Shown in pieces: positions 1 through 7,730 of a stretch of DNA of 13,484 nt. The position numbers were made by a program, and so were the translations under genes. Source of the DNA: Alphaproteobacteria bacterium (GTDB taxonomy: Bacteria; Pseudomonadota; Alphaproteobacteria; RF32; CAG-239); NCBI GenBank assembly GCA_003542415.1, contig DPKR01000051.1, forward strand, positions 1 to 13,484, read 5' to 3'. Numbering within the stretch: position 1 is the stretch's first letter; each line of letters starts with the position of its first letter. Below the pieces are notes generated by a model. The model ran no database searches and was not told the DNA's origin. It saw only the letters and a program-made list of their open reading frames with translations.

Positions 1-503
1 TGCGCTCAATCGGCTGGGGTGTTATCTCTGCCGCGCTCACATTTGCGGCTCATTTGTGCCTGCCGTCTGATTTTTATATTGCTTTGATTTGGATTTTATT
101 GCTCCTCTATGAAATTGATGAACGTATGTATTTGTTGCCGGATTTGTTGACTGTTCCTTTGCTCATTATCGGCTTTGTTTATGCATCAACTGTGCAACCT
201 CAAACAGATTTTATTTTTTGCACACCTGCTTTTTATAGTGCTGTCGGCGCAGCAATCGGCTATCTGCTTCCTGTTATTGCAACCCTTGTGATGGTCAAAA
301 GACACCCCGATGCATTTGGCGGCGGAGATATCAAATTGCTTTCGGCCGTTGGCGCGTGGATTGGTTTTTATCATGTCCCGATGCTGATTTTAGCTTCAGC
401 ACTTCTTTTCGGGTTCTTATGCATTGCCAAACGCGAACGTTCGGGTGCTTTCGGACCGGCCGTTGTGATTGCAACATTAATACTTGTATTTTTTATAATT
501 TAG
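1..503 (+). CDS. Type IV prepilin peptidase, A24 family (5' end cut by window)
   Basis: Inner-membrane aspartyl protease that removes the short leader of type IV prepilins and pseudopilins. The reading frame is open from position 3 to the left edge, so the start lies outside; the TTG at 54 is internal. Both A24 catalytic aspartate motifs are seen: EIDERMYLLPDLLTVP (Asp codon 117-119) and FGGGDIK (Asp codon 327-329), set in strongly hydrophobic membrane segments. The sequence before the first Asp resembles PilD/GspO enzymes, but whether the N-terminal methyltransferase domain is present cannot be seen. The likely substrate in this window is the prepilin-like protein encoded at 6275-6907 (inference). 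The channel gene follows after 43 nt with no terminator between, so the two are probably co-transcribed. Confidence 0.88.
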   Translation, partial: RSIGWGVISAALTFAAHLCLPSDFYIALIWILLLLYEIDERMYLLPDLLTVPLLIIGFVYASTVQPQTDFIFCTPAFYSAVGAAIGYLLPVIATLVMVKRHPDAFGGGDIKLLSAVGAWIGFYHVPMLILASALLFGFLCIAKRERSGAFGPAVVIATLILVFFII

Positions 504-546
504 TTTTAATATAACTCAGATTTAACTTCAAAAAGAGAGCAAACCC

Positions 547-1308
547 ATGAAAAATTTTTTAATCGCTGACAATCGAAAAATTAGAACTTTTGTTGAAACA
601 AAGAGCTTTGACATGTATATCATGGCGCTTATTTGTATCAACTCCATTGTGTTGGGGCTTCTTGCCGTTCCGGCTTATGCTGACAATTTCGGTCCGTTGC
701 TTTATTTGATTGACAAGCTCTGCCTGTCCATTTTTATGGTTGAAATGGGCTTAAAGCTTTGGGTTTACAACAAAGACTTTTTCAACTCTCGTTGGAATAC
801 ATTTGACTTAATTATTGTCACGCTCTCTTCTTTTGATTTTGCAACGCCGTTTATCATCTTTAGAGCGTTCAGATTGTTCAGACTTTTAAAATACATCAAC
901 CGTTTTTCAAGACTCAAACGCATTGTTGATGTTTTGCTTTCGCTTATTCCGAACTTTGTGGCTTTTGTTTTGGTGTTCGGTGTTGTTTTATATGTTTCCG
1001 CCATTATCGCGGTCAATATATTCGGCACTCGCTTTTTAGATTTTTCAACTTTAAGCGAATCGACTTTAACACTGCTTCAGGTCTTTACTTTAGACGGTTG
1101 GGCACATATCACCCGCACTGTCATGATGGTTTATCCTCATGCTTGGATTTTCTTTATGGCTTATTTAGGCGCAACGATTATGCTTTTCTTGAGCTTTGTT
1201 TTAAGCCTTGTTGATGATCTGATAAAAAAAGAAGTTGCCTCTGATGTCAAACTCGTTTCAAAACCAGCCAAAACGCCTGCAAAGAAAAAATCAGCGGCTA
1301 AAAAATAA
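547..1308 (+). CDS. Voltage-gated cation channel, one-domain bacterial NaChBac/Nav-like type
   Basis: Six-helix ion-transport protein expected to work as a homotetramer in the inner membrane. S1 lies near residues 21-41, S2 near 50-73 (with E66), S3 near 83-97 (WNTFDLIIV, D87), and S4 carries charges at every third position (R106, R109, R112, K115). S5 is near 137-159, the pore helix and filter near 172-186, and S6 near 198-223. The filter at the place of TLESW in NaChBac/NavAb reads TLDGW (181-185), followed by AH and then the typical VYPHAWIFF start of S6. At 253 aa it is of usual length. The tail (231-253) is rich in Lys, Ala and Pro, with no clear coiled coil. GAGAG at 535-539 lies 7 nt before the ATG. 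Family assignment is firm; ion selectivity is not settled (Na+ or Ca2+). Confidence 0.88.
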   Translation: MKNFLIADNRKIRTFVETKSFDMYIMALICINSIVLGLLAVPAYADNFGPLLYLIDKLCLSIFMVEMGLKLWVYNKDFFNSRWNTFDLIIVTLSSFDFATPFIIFRAFRLFRLLKYINRFSRLKRIVDVLLSLIPNFVAFVLVFGVVLYVSAIIAVNIFGTRFLDFSTLSESTLTLLQVFTLDGWAHITRTVMMVYPHAWIFFMAYLGATIMLFLSFVLSLVDDLIKKEVASDVKLVSKPAKTPAKKKSAAKK

Positions 1309-1311
1309 TTA

Positions 1312-1342
1312 AAAGGGTGCAGAATTCAAATCTGCACCCTTT
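1312..1342. terminator. Bidirectional intrinsic terminator
   Basis: A perfect 12-bp stem (1312-1323 with 1331-1342; core GGGTGCAGA/TCTGCACCC) has a 7-nt loop and lies between two convergent stop codons (1308 and 1347). A T-rich tail follows on the minus strand (TTAATTATTTTTT) and a weaker one on the plus strand, so it should serve both the channel gene and the methyltransferase-like gene. Confidence 0.9.
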
Positions 1343-1346
1343 CATT

Positions 1347-2579
1347 TTACGCACCAATCAGTTCGGCAAACTTCTCAGCCACCTTTTGATCGGCATCTTT
1401 CGGTTTTTCAATCAGACAGGTCTTTGCTTTGGCCTCAACATCCAAAAGCTTTTGAAGGCTCTCTTTGGGCACATCTTCGAGTTGGTAAGCGCCGGAAGAG
1501 TTCGGCTTTAGCCCTGCAAATTGCAGCAGAGCTTTGCTTTCTGCCGTTTCTCGCGTTTTGAAATCACTTTGCGGATATGCTTCCAACACCTCAAGCTTCA
1601 TCAAATGCTTTAAGGGCTGAATTGCAGCCATTCTCTTTAAGAGTAGCTGATTTTTTTCCGCCGGTGTTTTTACGAGTGTCGGGAAAGGGATAAAATCTGC
1701 AAAGCCATACTTTGCAACAATCCTTTTCTTCAGCTCATCATATTCTGCACTCGGTTTGAAGTTAACAGCCAAAACGGCAGTGCAATCCGTTGAGGGCAAG
1801 AGCACCCATTCTTCGCCTAAGAGCTGTTGCCATTGTTTTTTATCCAAAACGGAAACATGAGCCGGCAAAATATAATCGCCATTCTCATTTTTTTCTAAAA
1901 CAACAGCACCGCTCGGGGCCTGTTCGGCGGGCATTGCACCGCTGATGAGTTCATTTCCTTTGAGCAAAACATACCCCGGCGAGGGCCGGAGCGGAATGGT
2001 CATAAAGACATATTTTCCGGCGTTTTTGATCTTGTCTAAAAGATTCGGAATATCCTCAACGGGCGTATAGGCCAAAAGACCGTTGCAAAAAACGATGTCC
2101 GCTTTGTTCAAAAGAGGCGTTGCATAAGCCTTAACTCGTTCATCATAATTTTGCACCGTGATGGTTTTGCCATAGTCATAGCAAGTGATTTGCTCTGCAG
2201 GCTTCATTTTTACATTGTTGTAGCTTTTAAGCTCTTCTAAGGCATAATCAATCACCCCATCAAAGGTATTTCCATTTTCGAGCATAACTTCAAAACCGTC
2301 CACATTGGCCGCCCAATAGCAACCGACTTTGTTCGCGGCATTTGATTTGCCGCCCATGATGTCTGTGATAACAAACGAGCTATCAAAGCTGATGTATTTT
2401 TGTCTCACAAGCTCAAAGATGTTAAGCATCATCTCGCAAACAAAAGCATCCGGCCATTTAACAGATTTTGTGTCAACAAGCTGCAACTTCATCTGCAGTG
2501 TTTTCAGGTCAATCTCGTTTTTCAACCAGTGACCTTCTGTGTCTTGAAAAAACACGGTTGTTAATTTTTTTTCTTTCAT
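1347..2579 (-). CDS. Uncharacterised protein, methyltransferase-fold-like
   Basis: A 410-aa cytosolic protein with no signal peptide or membrane segment that I do not recognise as a named family. The middle resembles the later half of a class I SAM-dependent methyltransferase: residues 160-196 (ADIVFCNGLLAYTPVEDIP, then KYVFMTIPLRP) look like the 'DLV...vleH...gG.lvltvP' strands. The expected Gly-rich SAM loop is not obvious; the nearest candidate is ITDIMGGKSNAANKVG (71-86). The last 100 residues appear helical and charged. It is a single-gene unit with its own promoter, divergent from the HAD gene and convergent with the channel gene. The ATG at 2579 has only a poor Shine-Dalgarno. The methyltransferase suggestion is inference from pattern; coding status is secure because of length and flanking signals. 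Confidence 0.75.
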   Translation of the reverse strand: MKEKKLTTVFFQDTEGHWLKNEIDLKTLQMKLQLVDTKSVKWPDAFVCEMMLNIFELVRQKYISFDSSFVITDIMGGKSNAANKVGCYWAANVDGFEVMLENGNTFDGVIDYALEELKSYNNVKMKPAEQITCYDYGKTITVQNYDERVKAYATPLLNKADIVFCNGLLAYTPVEDIPNLLDKIKNAGKYVFMTIPLRPSPGYVLLKGNELISGAMPAEQAPSGAVVLEKNENGDYILPAHVSVLDKKQWQQLLGEEWVLLPSTDCTAVLAVNFKPSAEYDELKKRIVAKYGFADFIPFPTLVKTPAEKNQLLLKRMAAIQPLKHLMKLEVLEAYPQSDFKTRETAESKALLQFAGLKPNSSGAYQLEDVPKESLQKLLDVEAKAKTCLIEKPKDADQKVAEKFAELIGA

Positions 2580-2626
2580 AATAAAGTCTAAATTATAAGT
2601 GAAACATAATATTCCGATTGTTTGTC

Positions 2627-2654
2627 AGTATATTGATTTTTTCCTTTTTGTCAA
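2627..2654 (-). promoter_or_regulatory. Sigma70-type promoter of the methyltransferase-like gene
   Basis: Read on the minus strand, a perfect -35 TTGACA (2649-2654) and a -10 TATACT (2627-2632) are separated by 16 nt, giving a leader of about 40 nt. A second TATAAT (minus strand, 2593-2598) lies nearer the gene but has no good -35. Confidence 0.65.
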
Positions 2655-2672
2655 ATCATTTATTCCCTAAAC

Positions 2673-2700
2673 TTGACATTTCTTTTTTTGCTGATATAGT
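2673..2700 (+). promoter_or_regulatory. Sigma70-type promoter of the HAD hydrolase gene
   Basis: A -35 TTGACA (2673-2678) and a -10 TATAGT (2695-2700) have a 16-nt spacer and place the start of transcription about 20 nt before the ATG at 2728. It is back to back with the minus-strand promoter, the two -35 boxes being 18 nt apart. Confidence 0.7.
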
Positions 2701-2715
2701 TTTTGCAAATTGAAT

Positions 2716-2720
2716 AAGGA
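2716..2720 (+). promoter_or_regulatory. Ribosome binding site that sets the HAD start
   Basis: AAGGA lies 7 nt before the ATG at 2728. An in-frame TTG at 2710 lies before this site and only a few bases after the predicted start of transcription, so it is not the start. Confidence 0.8.
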
Positions 2721-2727
2721 TTTTTTC

Positions 2728-3402
2728 ATGATTAAAAATATCTTTTGGGATGTCGATGGGGTTTTAGCAAACATTAATTATGCTTATTTCCATTTCTTGA
2801 AAGAGCATCCGAAGTATAAGCCTTTGTATGGCAATATCAAATGGGAAGATTTGCCTAAGGTTTTGCCGATTGAGCCAAAATACGGCGCCTTAGAATTAAA
2901 GACGCACCCGACGCTTGGCACAGAGCTTGACCATGATTTTTGCCATAATCTTGAATATTTTACAAACCGCCCTTTATATCCCGGTGTGGTTGAAACGTTA
3001 AAACGTTTTCATGATAAAGGCTTAAAACAATTTACGCTTTCGGCCACTTTTGATGTTGAAACAAAAATGAAGTTTTTGAATAATTTGCTTGCTGATGTTA
3101 AAGATTTTTTGACTATCAAATGTGTGCAACACGGCAAATTTATGCACGACACGGCAAAGGTGGATATGCTCAAATCCTGTTTCGAAGAATATGGCTTGGA
3201 GGCTGATGAAACAATTTTGGTTGATGACCGTATATATAACCAATATGCCGCCATTGAAGTTGGTGCCCACCCTGTACGCTATAGAAGCGAATTCACGACA
3301 GATTTGCCCGATGATTTAAAATGGATTCCTGAAGTTCATTCCATGAAAGAGTTGGAACAGCTTGTTGACGATGTCAATTCCGGCAAACGCACCTTGAAAT
3401 AA
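2728..3402 (+). CDS. HAD-superfamily hydrolase (probable phosphatase)
   Basis: A 224-aa soluble protein with the four HAD motifs in order. Motif I is DVDGVLA (nucleophile D8, acid/base D10), motif II TLSA (S105), motif III Lys probably K144 (DTAKVDM), and motif IV VDDR (D166, D167). Residues 15-80 between motif I and the core form a C1-type helical cap with many aromatic residues, which would set the substrate. By family it should be a Mg2+-dependent phosphohydrolase acting through an aspartyl-phosphate; the substrate (nucleotide, sugar phosphate or other) cannot be told from sequence. It has its own promoter and terminator and so is monocistronic. The start is fixed by AAGGA 7 nt before the ATG. 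Confidence 0.85.
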   Translation: MIKNIFWDVDGVLANINYAYFHFLKEHPKYKPLYGNIKWEDLPKVLPIEPKYGALELKTHPTLGTELDHDFCHNLEYFTNRPLYPGVVETLKRFHDKGLKQFTLSATFDVETKMKFLNNLLADVKDFLTIKCVQHGKFMHDTAKVDMLKSCFEEYGLEADETILVDDRIYNQYAAIEVGAHPVRYRSEFTTDLPDDLKWIPEVHSMKELEQLVDDVNSGKRTLK

Positions 3403-3413
3403 GCAACAAAAAA

Positions 3414-3439
3414 CCCTTCTGTTTGAAGGGCTTTTTTTT
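3414..3439. terminator. Bidirectional intrinsic terminator between HAD gene and alaS
   Basis: A stem CCCTTC (3414-3419)/GAAGGG (3425-3430) with a 5-nt loop is followed by C and eight T on the plus strand. On the minus strand it is followed by TTTTTTGTTG, so it also serves alaS, whose stop codon is at 3444. It lies between convergent genes. Confidence 0.88.
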
Positions 3440-3443
3440 AAAA

Positions 3444-6074
3444 TTAAATCGCTTCTTTGACCTTATTGATTGCGGCTTGAAGATTTGATGCATCCGAGCC
3501 GCCGGCTTGTGCCATATCAGCTCTTCCGCCGCCACCTGAGCCACCAACAGCTGCTGAGGCAAGTTTGACCAAGTCAACTGCCGAATATTTATCCGTCAAG
3601 TCTTTTGTAACGCCTACCACAATAGAAGCCTTGTTATCTTTATCTGAGGCTAAGACAACAATACCCGACTTAATGCTTTGACTTATTTCATCGACAAAGG
3701 CTTTGAGTTCTTTTGGGTGAACGCCTTTAACGACTTTGCCGACAAACTTGACGCCGTTGACCTCTTCAACCTCATCTTTTGAGCCATTGCTGCCGCTTAA
3801 CATTTGTTTTTTCAAATCTAAGATGTTCTGTTCTAACTTTTTCTTTTCTTCCAACAAATTACTGATTCGTTGCTCCAAGTCATTAACATTGGTTTTTAAG
3901 CTTGAACAAACGGCATGCAATTTTTCTTCCAAAGCATGTTCAAAGTTTTCAGCTGCCGCTCCAGTCAAACATTCCAAACGGCGCACACCGGCTGCAACGG
4001 CAGATTCCGAGACAATGTGGAAATAGCCGATATCGCCTGTATCGCAAACGTGTGTGCCACCGCAGAGCTCTTCGCTATAAACAGTGCCGTTCTTTTCCAT
4101 TTTGACCACACGGACTTCTTCGCCGTATTTTTCGCCAAACAGTGCCATTGCACCCGATGCTACGGCATCATCTTTGTTCATCAACACCGTGTTCACATGG
4201 TAGTTTTCTCTGATTGAAGCATTGACCATATCTTCAACCTTGCGGATTTCTTCTGATGTGATTTGTTTAGGGTGTGAAATATCAAAGCGCATATGGTCGG
4301 GAGCAACAAGCGAGCCTTTTTGTGCCACATGGTCGCCCAAAACCAAACGCAAGGCTTTATGCACCAAGTGCGTAACCGAGTGGTTGGCGCAAATTTGTTT
4401 GCGACGCTCTGCATCAACCTCAAAGGAGGCCACATCACCCACCTTGACTGCGCCTTTGACGAGTTTGCAAACATGGACAAAGATGTTATCAAGCTTTCGC
4501 TTGGCATCTGTCACTTCAATTTCAAAATCTTTGCCTAAGATGCGCCCTGTGTCGCCGACCTGACCGCCGCATTCGCCATAAAACGGGGTTTGATTTGCAG
4601 TCAGGTAAAATTCGCCCTCTTTGACCTCATCAACGCTTGCGCCATTTTGCACAAGCGCCGTGATGGCACAATCTGCCTTTAAGGTTTTATAACCCAGGAA
4701 ATCTGTTGCGCCAACTTTGTCCGAAAGCTCAAACCAAACTTTTTCGGTGCCCTCATCGCCCGAACCTGCCCAATTTTGGCGCGCCAATCTCTTTTGCTCT
4801 TCCATAGCTTTGTTAAAGCCATCGGTATCAACCTTGATGTTTTTGAGCTTTAAGGCATCTTCGGTTAAATCAAGCGGAAAACCATAGGTGTCATAGAGCT
4901 TGAATGCTGTTTGTCCGCTTAAAACAGAACCCGCACCCAAATTTGCTGTTTGCTCATCCAAGAGTTTCATACCTGTTGACAATGTTTTGCCAAAGCGAAG
5001 TTCTTCTGCTTTGATTGTTTCTCTGATTAAAGCTTCATAGCGCAAAAGTTCCGGATAAGCCTCGCCCATTTCGCGTTGCAAAGAGGGCAACAATTTATAC
5101 AAAAGCGGTTCATGGCAACCCAACATATAAATATGGCGCATAGCACGGCGCATAATACGGCGCAACACATAGCCCCTGCCCTCATTTGACGGCAAAACGC
5201 CGTCGGCAATCAAAAATGCGGTTGAGCGCAAGTGGTCCGTAATAACATTATAAGAAGATGACAGCGCCTTGTTTTCTTTATCCGTCCCTGCTAATTTACA
5301 CAAATCCGTAATCAGATTTTGGAACAAGTCAATATCATAGTTTGAGTGTACACCTTGCAAAATGGCTGTAATACGCTCTAAGCCCATGCCTGTATCAATG
5401 CAACGTTTTTTCAAATTAATGCGCTCACCTGTCGGCAAGTCTTCAAACTCATCAAACACCAAATTCCAAATTTCAATCCAACGATCGCCGTCTTCTTCAG
5501 GTGTGCCGGGCAATCCGCCCCAAACCTCCGGCCCATGATCATAAAAAATCTCGGAACAATAACCGCACGGCCCCGTATCGCCCATTTGCCAGAAGTTGTC
5601 TTTTGTTGATATATCAATAATGCGATCAGAAGGAAGACCTGAAATCTTTTTCCATAAATCGCGTGCGACATCATCGGTGTGAAACACCGTAACGGCCAGT
5701 CTGTCTTTGGGGATGCCAAATTCTTTGGTCACCACTTCCCAAGCGTATTTAATGGCTTCTTCCTTAAAATAATCGCCGAAAGAAAAGTTGCCGAGCATTT
5801 CAAAAAACGTGTGGTGACGAACATCATATCCGACACTGTCCAAGTCGTTATGTTTGCCGCCGGCGCGCACGGATTTTTGAGCTGTTGTGGCGCGCGTGTA
5901 TGGACGCGTTTCATTGCCCGTGAAAATGTTTTTAAATTGCACCATACCTGAGTTTGTAAACATCAAGGTCGGATCATTATCCGGCACCAATGAAGACGAT
6001 GGCACAACAGTATGCCCGTTCTTTTCAAAGTAGTCCAAAAAGGTTTTGCGAATTTGTTTTAAGGTCGCAGTCAT
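3444..6074 (-). CDS. alaS: Alanine--tRNA ligase
   Basis: Class II aminoacyl-tRNA synthetase that charges tRNA-Ala in the cytosol and clears mischarged Ser/Gly. The full length of 876 aa matches the bacterial enzyme. The catalytic core comes first ([17 protein letters not shown] from residue 61; motif 3 GMGLERI from 229). The editing domain follows with its zinc-type ligands H565-x3-H569 (HSVTHLVH) and C671-x3-H675 (CGGTH). A charged, probably coiled-coil stretch lies near 705-760, and the C-Ala domain ends in the Gly-rich [16 protein letters not shown] (844-859). All key residues are present. An AGGA sits 8 nt before the ATG. The gene is monocistronic: a terminator follows, and the spacer before it holds a parS site. 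No T-box or other leader structure is seen, and no confident promoter could be picked. Confidence 0.98.
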   Translation of the reverse strand: MTATLKQIRKTFLDYFEKNGHTVVPSSSLVPDNDPTLMFTNSGMVQFKNIFTGNETRPYTRATTAQKSVRAGGKHNDLDSVGYDVRHHTFFEMLGNFSFGDYFKEEAIKYAWEVVTKEFGIPKDRLAVTVFHTDDVARDLWKKISGLPSDRIIDISTKDNFWQMGDTGPCGYCSEIFYDHGPEVWGGLPGTPEEDGDRWIEIWNLVFDEFEDLPTGERINLKKRCIDTGMGLERITAILQGVHSNYDIDLFQNLITDLCKLAGTDKENKALSSSYNVITDHLRSTAFLIADGVLPSNEGRGYVLRRIMRRAMRHIYMLGCHEPLLYKLLPSLQREMGEAYPELLRYEALIRETIKAEELRFGKTLSTGMKLLDEQTANLGAGSVLSGQTAFKLYDTYGFPLDLTEDALKLKNIKVDTDGFNKAMEEQKRLARQNWAGSGDEGTEKVWFELSDKVGATDFLGYKTLKADCAITALVQNGASVDEVKEGEFYLTANQTPFYGECGGQVGDTGRILGKDFEIEVTDAKRKLDNIFVHVCKLVKGAVKVGDVASFEVDAERRKQICANHSVTHLVHKALRLVLGDHVAQKGSLVAPDHMRFDISHPKQITSEEIRKVEDMVNASIRENYHVNTVLMNKDDAVASGAMALFGEKYGEEVRVVKMEKNGTVYSEELCGGTHVCDTGDIGYFHIVSESAVAAGVRRLECLTGAAAENFEHALEEKLHAVCSSLKTNVNDLEQRISNLLEEKKKLEQNILDLKKQMLSGSNGSKDEVEEVNGVKFVGKVVKGVHPKELKAFVDEISQSIKSGIVVLASDKDNKASIVVGVTKDLTDKYSAVDLVKLASAAVGGSGGGGRADMAQAGGSDASNLQAAINKVKEAI

Positions 6075-6203
6075 TATTTTTTTCCTATCAATTTTATTAT
6101 GTTATCGCTTAAAATAAAACAAAGAACCGAATAAGTAAAGAACATTTTTATTTTTATGGATGCAATTATCTAAATATATGATTTTTCTTATAAAGATATA
6201 AGA

Positions 6204-6219
6204 TGTTTCACGTGAAACA
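6204..6219. promoter_or_regulatory. parS: parS centromere site (ParB binding)
   Basis: TGTTTCACGTGAAACA is a perfect 16-bp palindrome identical to the canonical chromosomal parS consensus; with flanking bases the palindrome is 18 bp (6203-6220). ParB proteins load on this site, clamp and spread, and work with ParA and SMC to segregate the origin region. It lies in the non-coding spacer between alaS and the prepilin-like gene. parA and parB themselves are not in the window. Confidence 0.93.
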
Positions 6220-6220
6220 T

Positions 6221-6258
6221 TAAAAAAATAGTTCTCACATTTATAGCGAGAACTTTTT
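6221..6258. terminator. Intrinsic terminator of the prepilin-like gene
   Basis: GTTCTC (6231-6236) pairs with GAGAAC (6248-6253) around an 11-nt loop, with one further A-T pair. On the minus strand, the direction of the upstream gene, it is followed by TATTTTTTTA; on the plus strand by TTTTT. It ends just beside parS. Confidence 0.72.
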
Positions 6259-6274
6259 GTTGAAATTCAATATG

Positions 6275-6907
6275 TTATCTTCGAACACCTTTAAAGGTAA
6301 AGACGACCGAACAATATGGCGCTTCGCCGCACACGCTCTCACAAGTGTTAGAAGCACTTGAAACATCTAATTTATTTGTTGTGAGGCTGTATACAAGTTG
6401 ATCTTTTGAATTGGAGACCACTTGAATTGTGCCTCTCTTCCACAGTTTTGCAGGCACTGTTTTATCCCATCCGCGGACCAAAAAATCTGAGCAAGCGTGC
6501 AAATGATTTTTCAAAAATGTCACATGAAGCTCATACACATAGTTCATTTCTCCATCAATCGTTTTAAAGAACAAACGAGGTGAAATTTCACCTAAAGGCG
6601 CATGACAAACCTGATAAGTATGCGTGTTAAGCGAGGCCGGCTCCGGATTACACTCAGGCAAAAGACCGTAATCACGGATTTTTTGAGCCATGTTACTATT
6701 TTTCAAATCTATATCCGGGCCGAAATGTTGTTTTGTAAAGAGCTCATAGCTAAAAATGGCATCTGAAACAAAACTGACTGTTTTTTGCATATTATAAGTA
6801 TAAATCGCTTTGCCGTAGCCTGCCAAACCACCTGCGCTCAAAACACCGATGATGGCTAAGACGCCGAGCATTTCCGTCATGGATCGACCATGTTCATTGA
6901 TTTTCAT
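6275..6907 (-). CDS. Type IV prepilin / pseudopilin-like protein
   Basis: A 210-aa exported protein with a class III (prepilin) signal: a short charged leader MKINEHG, predicted cleavage between G7 and R8, and Glu at mature position +5 (GRSMTE), followed by a hydrophobic helix to about residue 36 that would anchor it in the inner membrane or pack in a filament core. Arg at +1 is unusual, since Phe or Met is typical. The C-terminal part is soluble and has six cysteines (86, 101, 139, 189, 193, 199), which suggests disulfides in the periplasm. The expected processing enzyme is the A24 peptidase at the left edge. An AGGA lies 8 nt before the ATG. It stands alone between terminators, so it is not part of a pilus operon here; its exact role (pilus, secretion or uptake) is unknown. 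Confidence 0.8.
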   Translation of the reverse strand: MKINEHGRSMTEMLGVLAIIGVLSAGGLAGYGKAIYTYNMQKTVSFVSDAIFSYELFTKQHFGPDIDLKNSNMAQKIRDYGLLPECNPEPASLNTHTYQVCHAPLGEISPRLFFKTIDGEMNYVYELHVTFLKNHLHACSDFLVRGWDKTVPAKLWKRGTIQVVSNSKDQLVYSLTTNKLDVSSASNTCESVCGEAPYCSVVFTFKGVRR

Positions 6908-6941
6908 TCTATTTATCCTTTGTTATTGCCTTATTATGTAA

Positions 6942-6969
6942 AGTATAACTTCATAAAGTTAAAATACAA
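6942..6969 (-). promoter_or_regulatory. Possible promoter of the prepilin-like gene
   Basis: On the minus strand, TTGTAT (6964-6969), a 16-nt spacer and TATACT (6942-6947) lie just downstream of the preceding gene's terminator, about 35 nt before the ATG. The -10 is good and the -35 weak. Confidence 0.4.
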
Positions 6970-6970
6970 T

Positions 6971-7003
6971 AAAAAAACAGCGGCAAATTTGTCGCTGTTT
7001 TTT
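6971..7003. terminator. Intrinsic terminator of the outer-membrane protein gene
   Basis: AAAAAACAGCG (6972-6982) pairs with CGCTGTTTTTT (6993-7003), and the inner bases extend the stem with a G-U and a C-G pair. The A and T runs at each side make it work in either direction. It begins 19 nt after the stop codon of the barrel gene. Confidence 0.88.
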
Positions 7004-7022
7004 AACTTTGTTACATGAACAA

Positions 7023-7565
7023 TTAGAAAGCGTAACGAACGCCTAAAGACAATACGTCTAAGCCTCTGAGTTCTTTGTTCACGAAAGCAACGTGACGGTA
7101 CATAGCGCGAACACCCCAGTTGTCTGTGATGTTGTATTGGACGCCGGCACCTAAACGCCAACCCCAAACATGCTCTGTATCATGAACATTATAGTTTTTA
7201 ACTTTTCCTTTGAAGACATAGCGGCCAATACCTGCTGTGCCCAAAACTTCCCATTCGCCATAGCAACCTAAAGGCAAAATACCAAACAAATCAGCACCAT
7301 AAGCACCATATTCTGAGTGGATCAATCTTTTGTTTTCATGTTTAGAAAGTTCACCGAAAACTTCTGTTGCGAAATAAGGAGAAACCTTTGTACCGGCAAC
7401 GATTGAACCTGAATGATATTTACCAGGCATTAAACCATCTAATAAAGAAGCTTTGTTTGTGAAGTTCAAGTTATAGTCAGCACCGACATAAGGTGTCAAT
7501 TCTAAAGCTTGTGCGCTAAAAGCAAAAACACTGGCAACACCAGCAAGTAATAAAGTTTTTTTCAT
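7023..7565 (-). CDS. Small outer-membrane beta-barrel protein
   Basis: A 180-aa protein with a clear Sec signal peptide (MKKTLLLAGV...SAQA, cleavage predicted after A20) and a mature chain of about 160 residues of alternating polar/hydrophobic strands rich in Gly and aromatics. This fits an 8-stranded barrel of the OmpA/OMP_b-brl (porin-family adhesin/opacity-like) type. It ends in LGVRYAF, the terminal Phe being the usual BAM recognition signal. AAGGA lies 8 nt before the ATG. It is monocistronic, with its own terminator. No clear -35/-10 pair was found upstream, although the leader has A-rich tracts that could act as UP elements. The exact function (structural, adhesin or pore) cannot be told. 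Confidence 0.85.
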   Translation of the reverse strand: MKKTLLLAGVASVFAFSAQALELTPYVGADYNLNFTNKASLLDGLMPGKYHSGSIVAGTKVSPYFATEVFGELSKHENKRLIHSEYGAYGADLFGILPLGCYGEWEVLGTAGIGRYVFKGKVKNYNVHDTEHVWGWRLGAGVQYNITDNWGVRAMYRHVAFVNKELRGLDVLSLGVRYAF

Positions 7566-7730
7566 ATGAATATTCCTTTATAAAAAAATAAATTAATTTA
7601 CTCTTTTTAATATCGTTCCAATAAACCAGAACAATATGTTATAGACATTAGTTTAGTTTTTTTGCGTTTTCAAGCTTTTTTTTCAGATTTTGCTGATATT
7701 ATGTTACAAAATATTTCATATATCATATAG

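Noticed and set aside
54..503. The prepilin peptidase as a complete 149-aa gene starting at TTG 54
   Set aside because: The frame continues open to the left edge with membrane-type residues, and A24 enzymes need more N-terminal helices; the gene is cut by the window.
2710..2727. Longer HAD protein starting at TTG 2710
   Set aside because: It precedes the Shine-Dalgarno AAGGA and begins almost at the predicted start of transcription; ATG 2728 is well placed.
3736..5951. Several open frames of 60-113 codons on both strands across alaS
   Set aside because: They are shadows of the alaS coding frame, without ribosome binding sites or recognisable protein character.
6075..6203. A promoter for alaS (for example TTTACT-17 nt-TATTTT on the minus strand)
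   Set aside because: Both boxes match the consensus poorly, and AT-rich DNA gives many such hits; not strong enough to annotate.
6934..7167. A 77-codon minus-strand frame across the end of the barrel gene and its terminator
   Set aside because: It overlaps the barrel gene in another frame and runs through the terminator hairpin; its composition is not protein-like.
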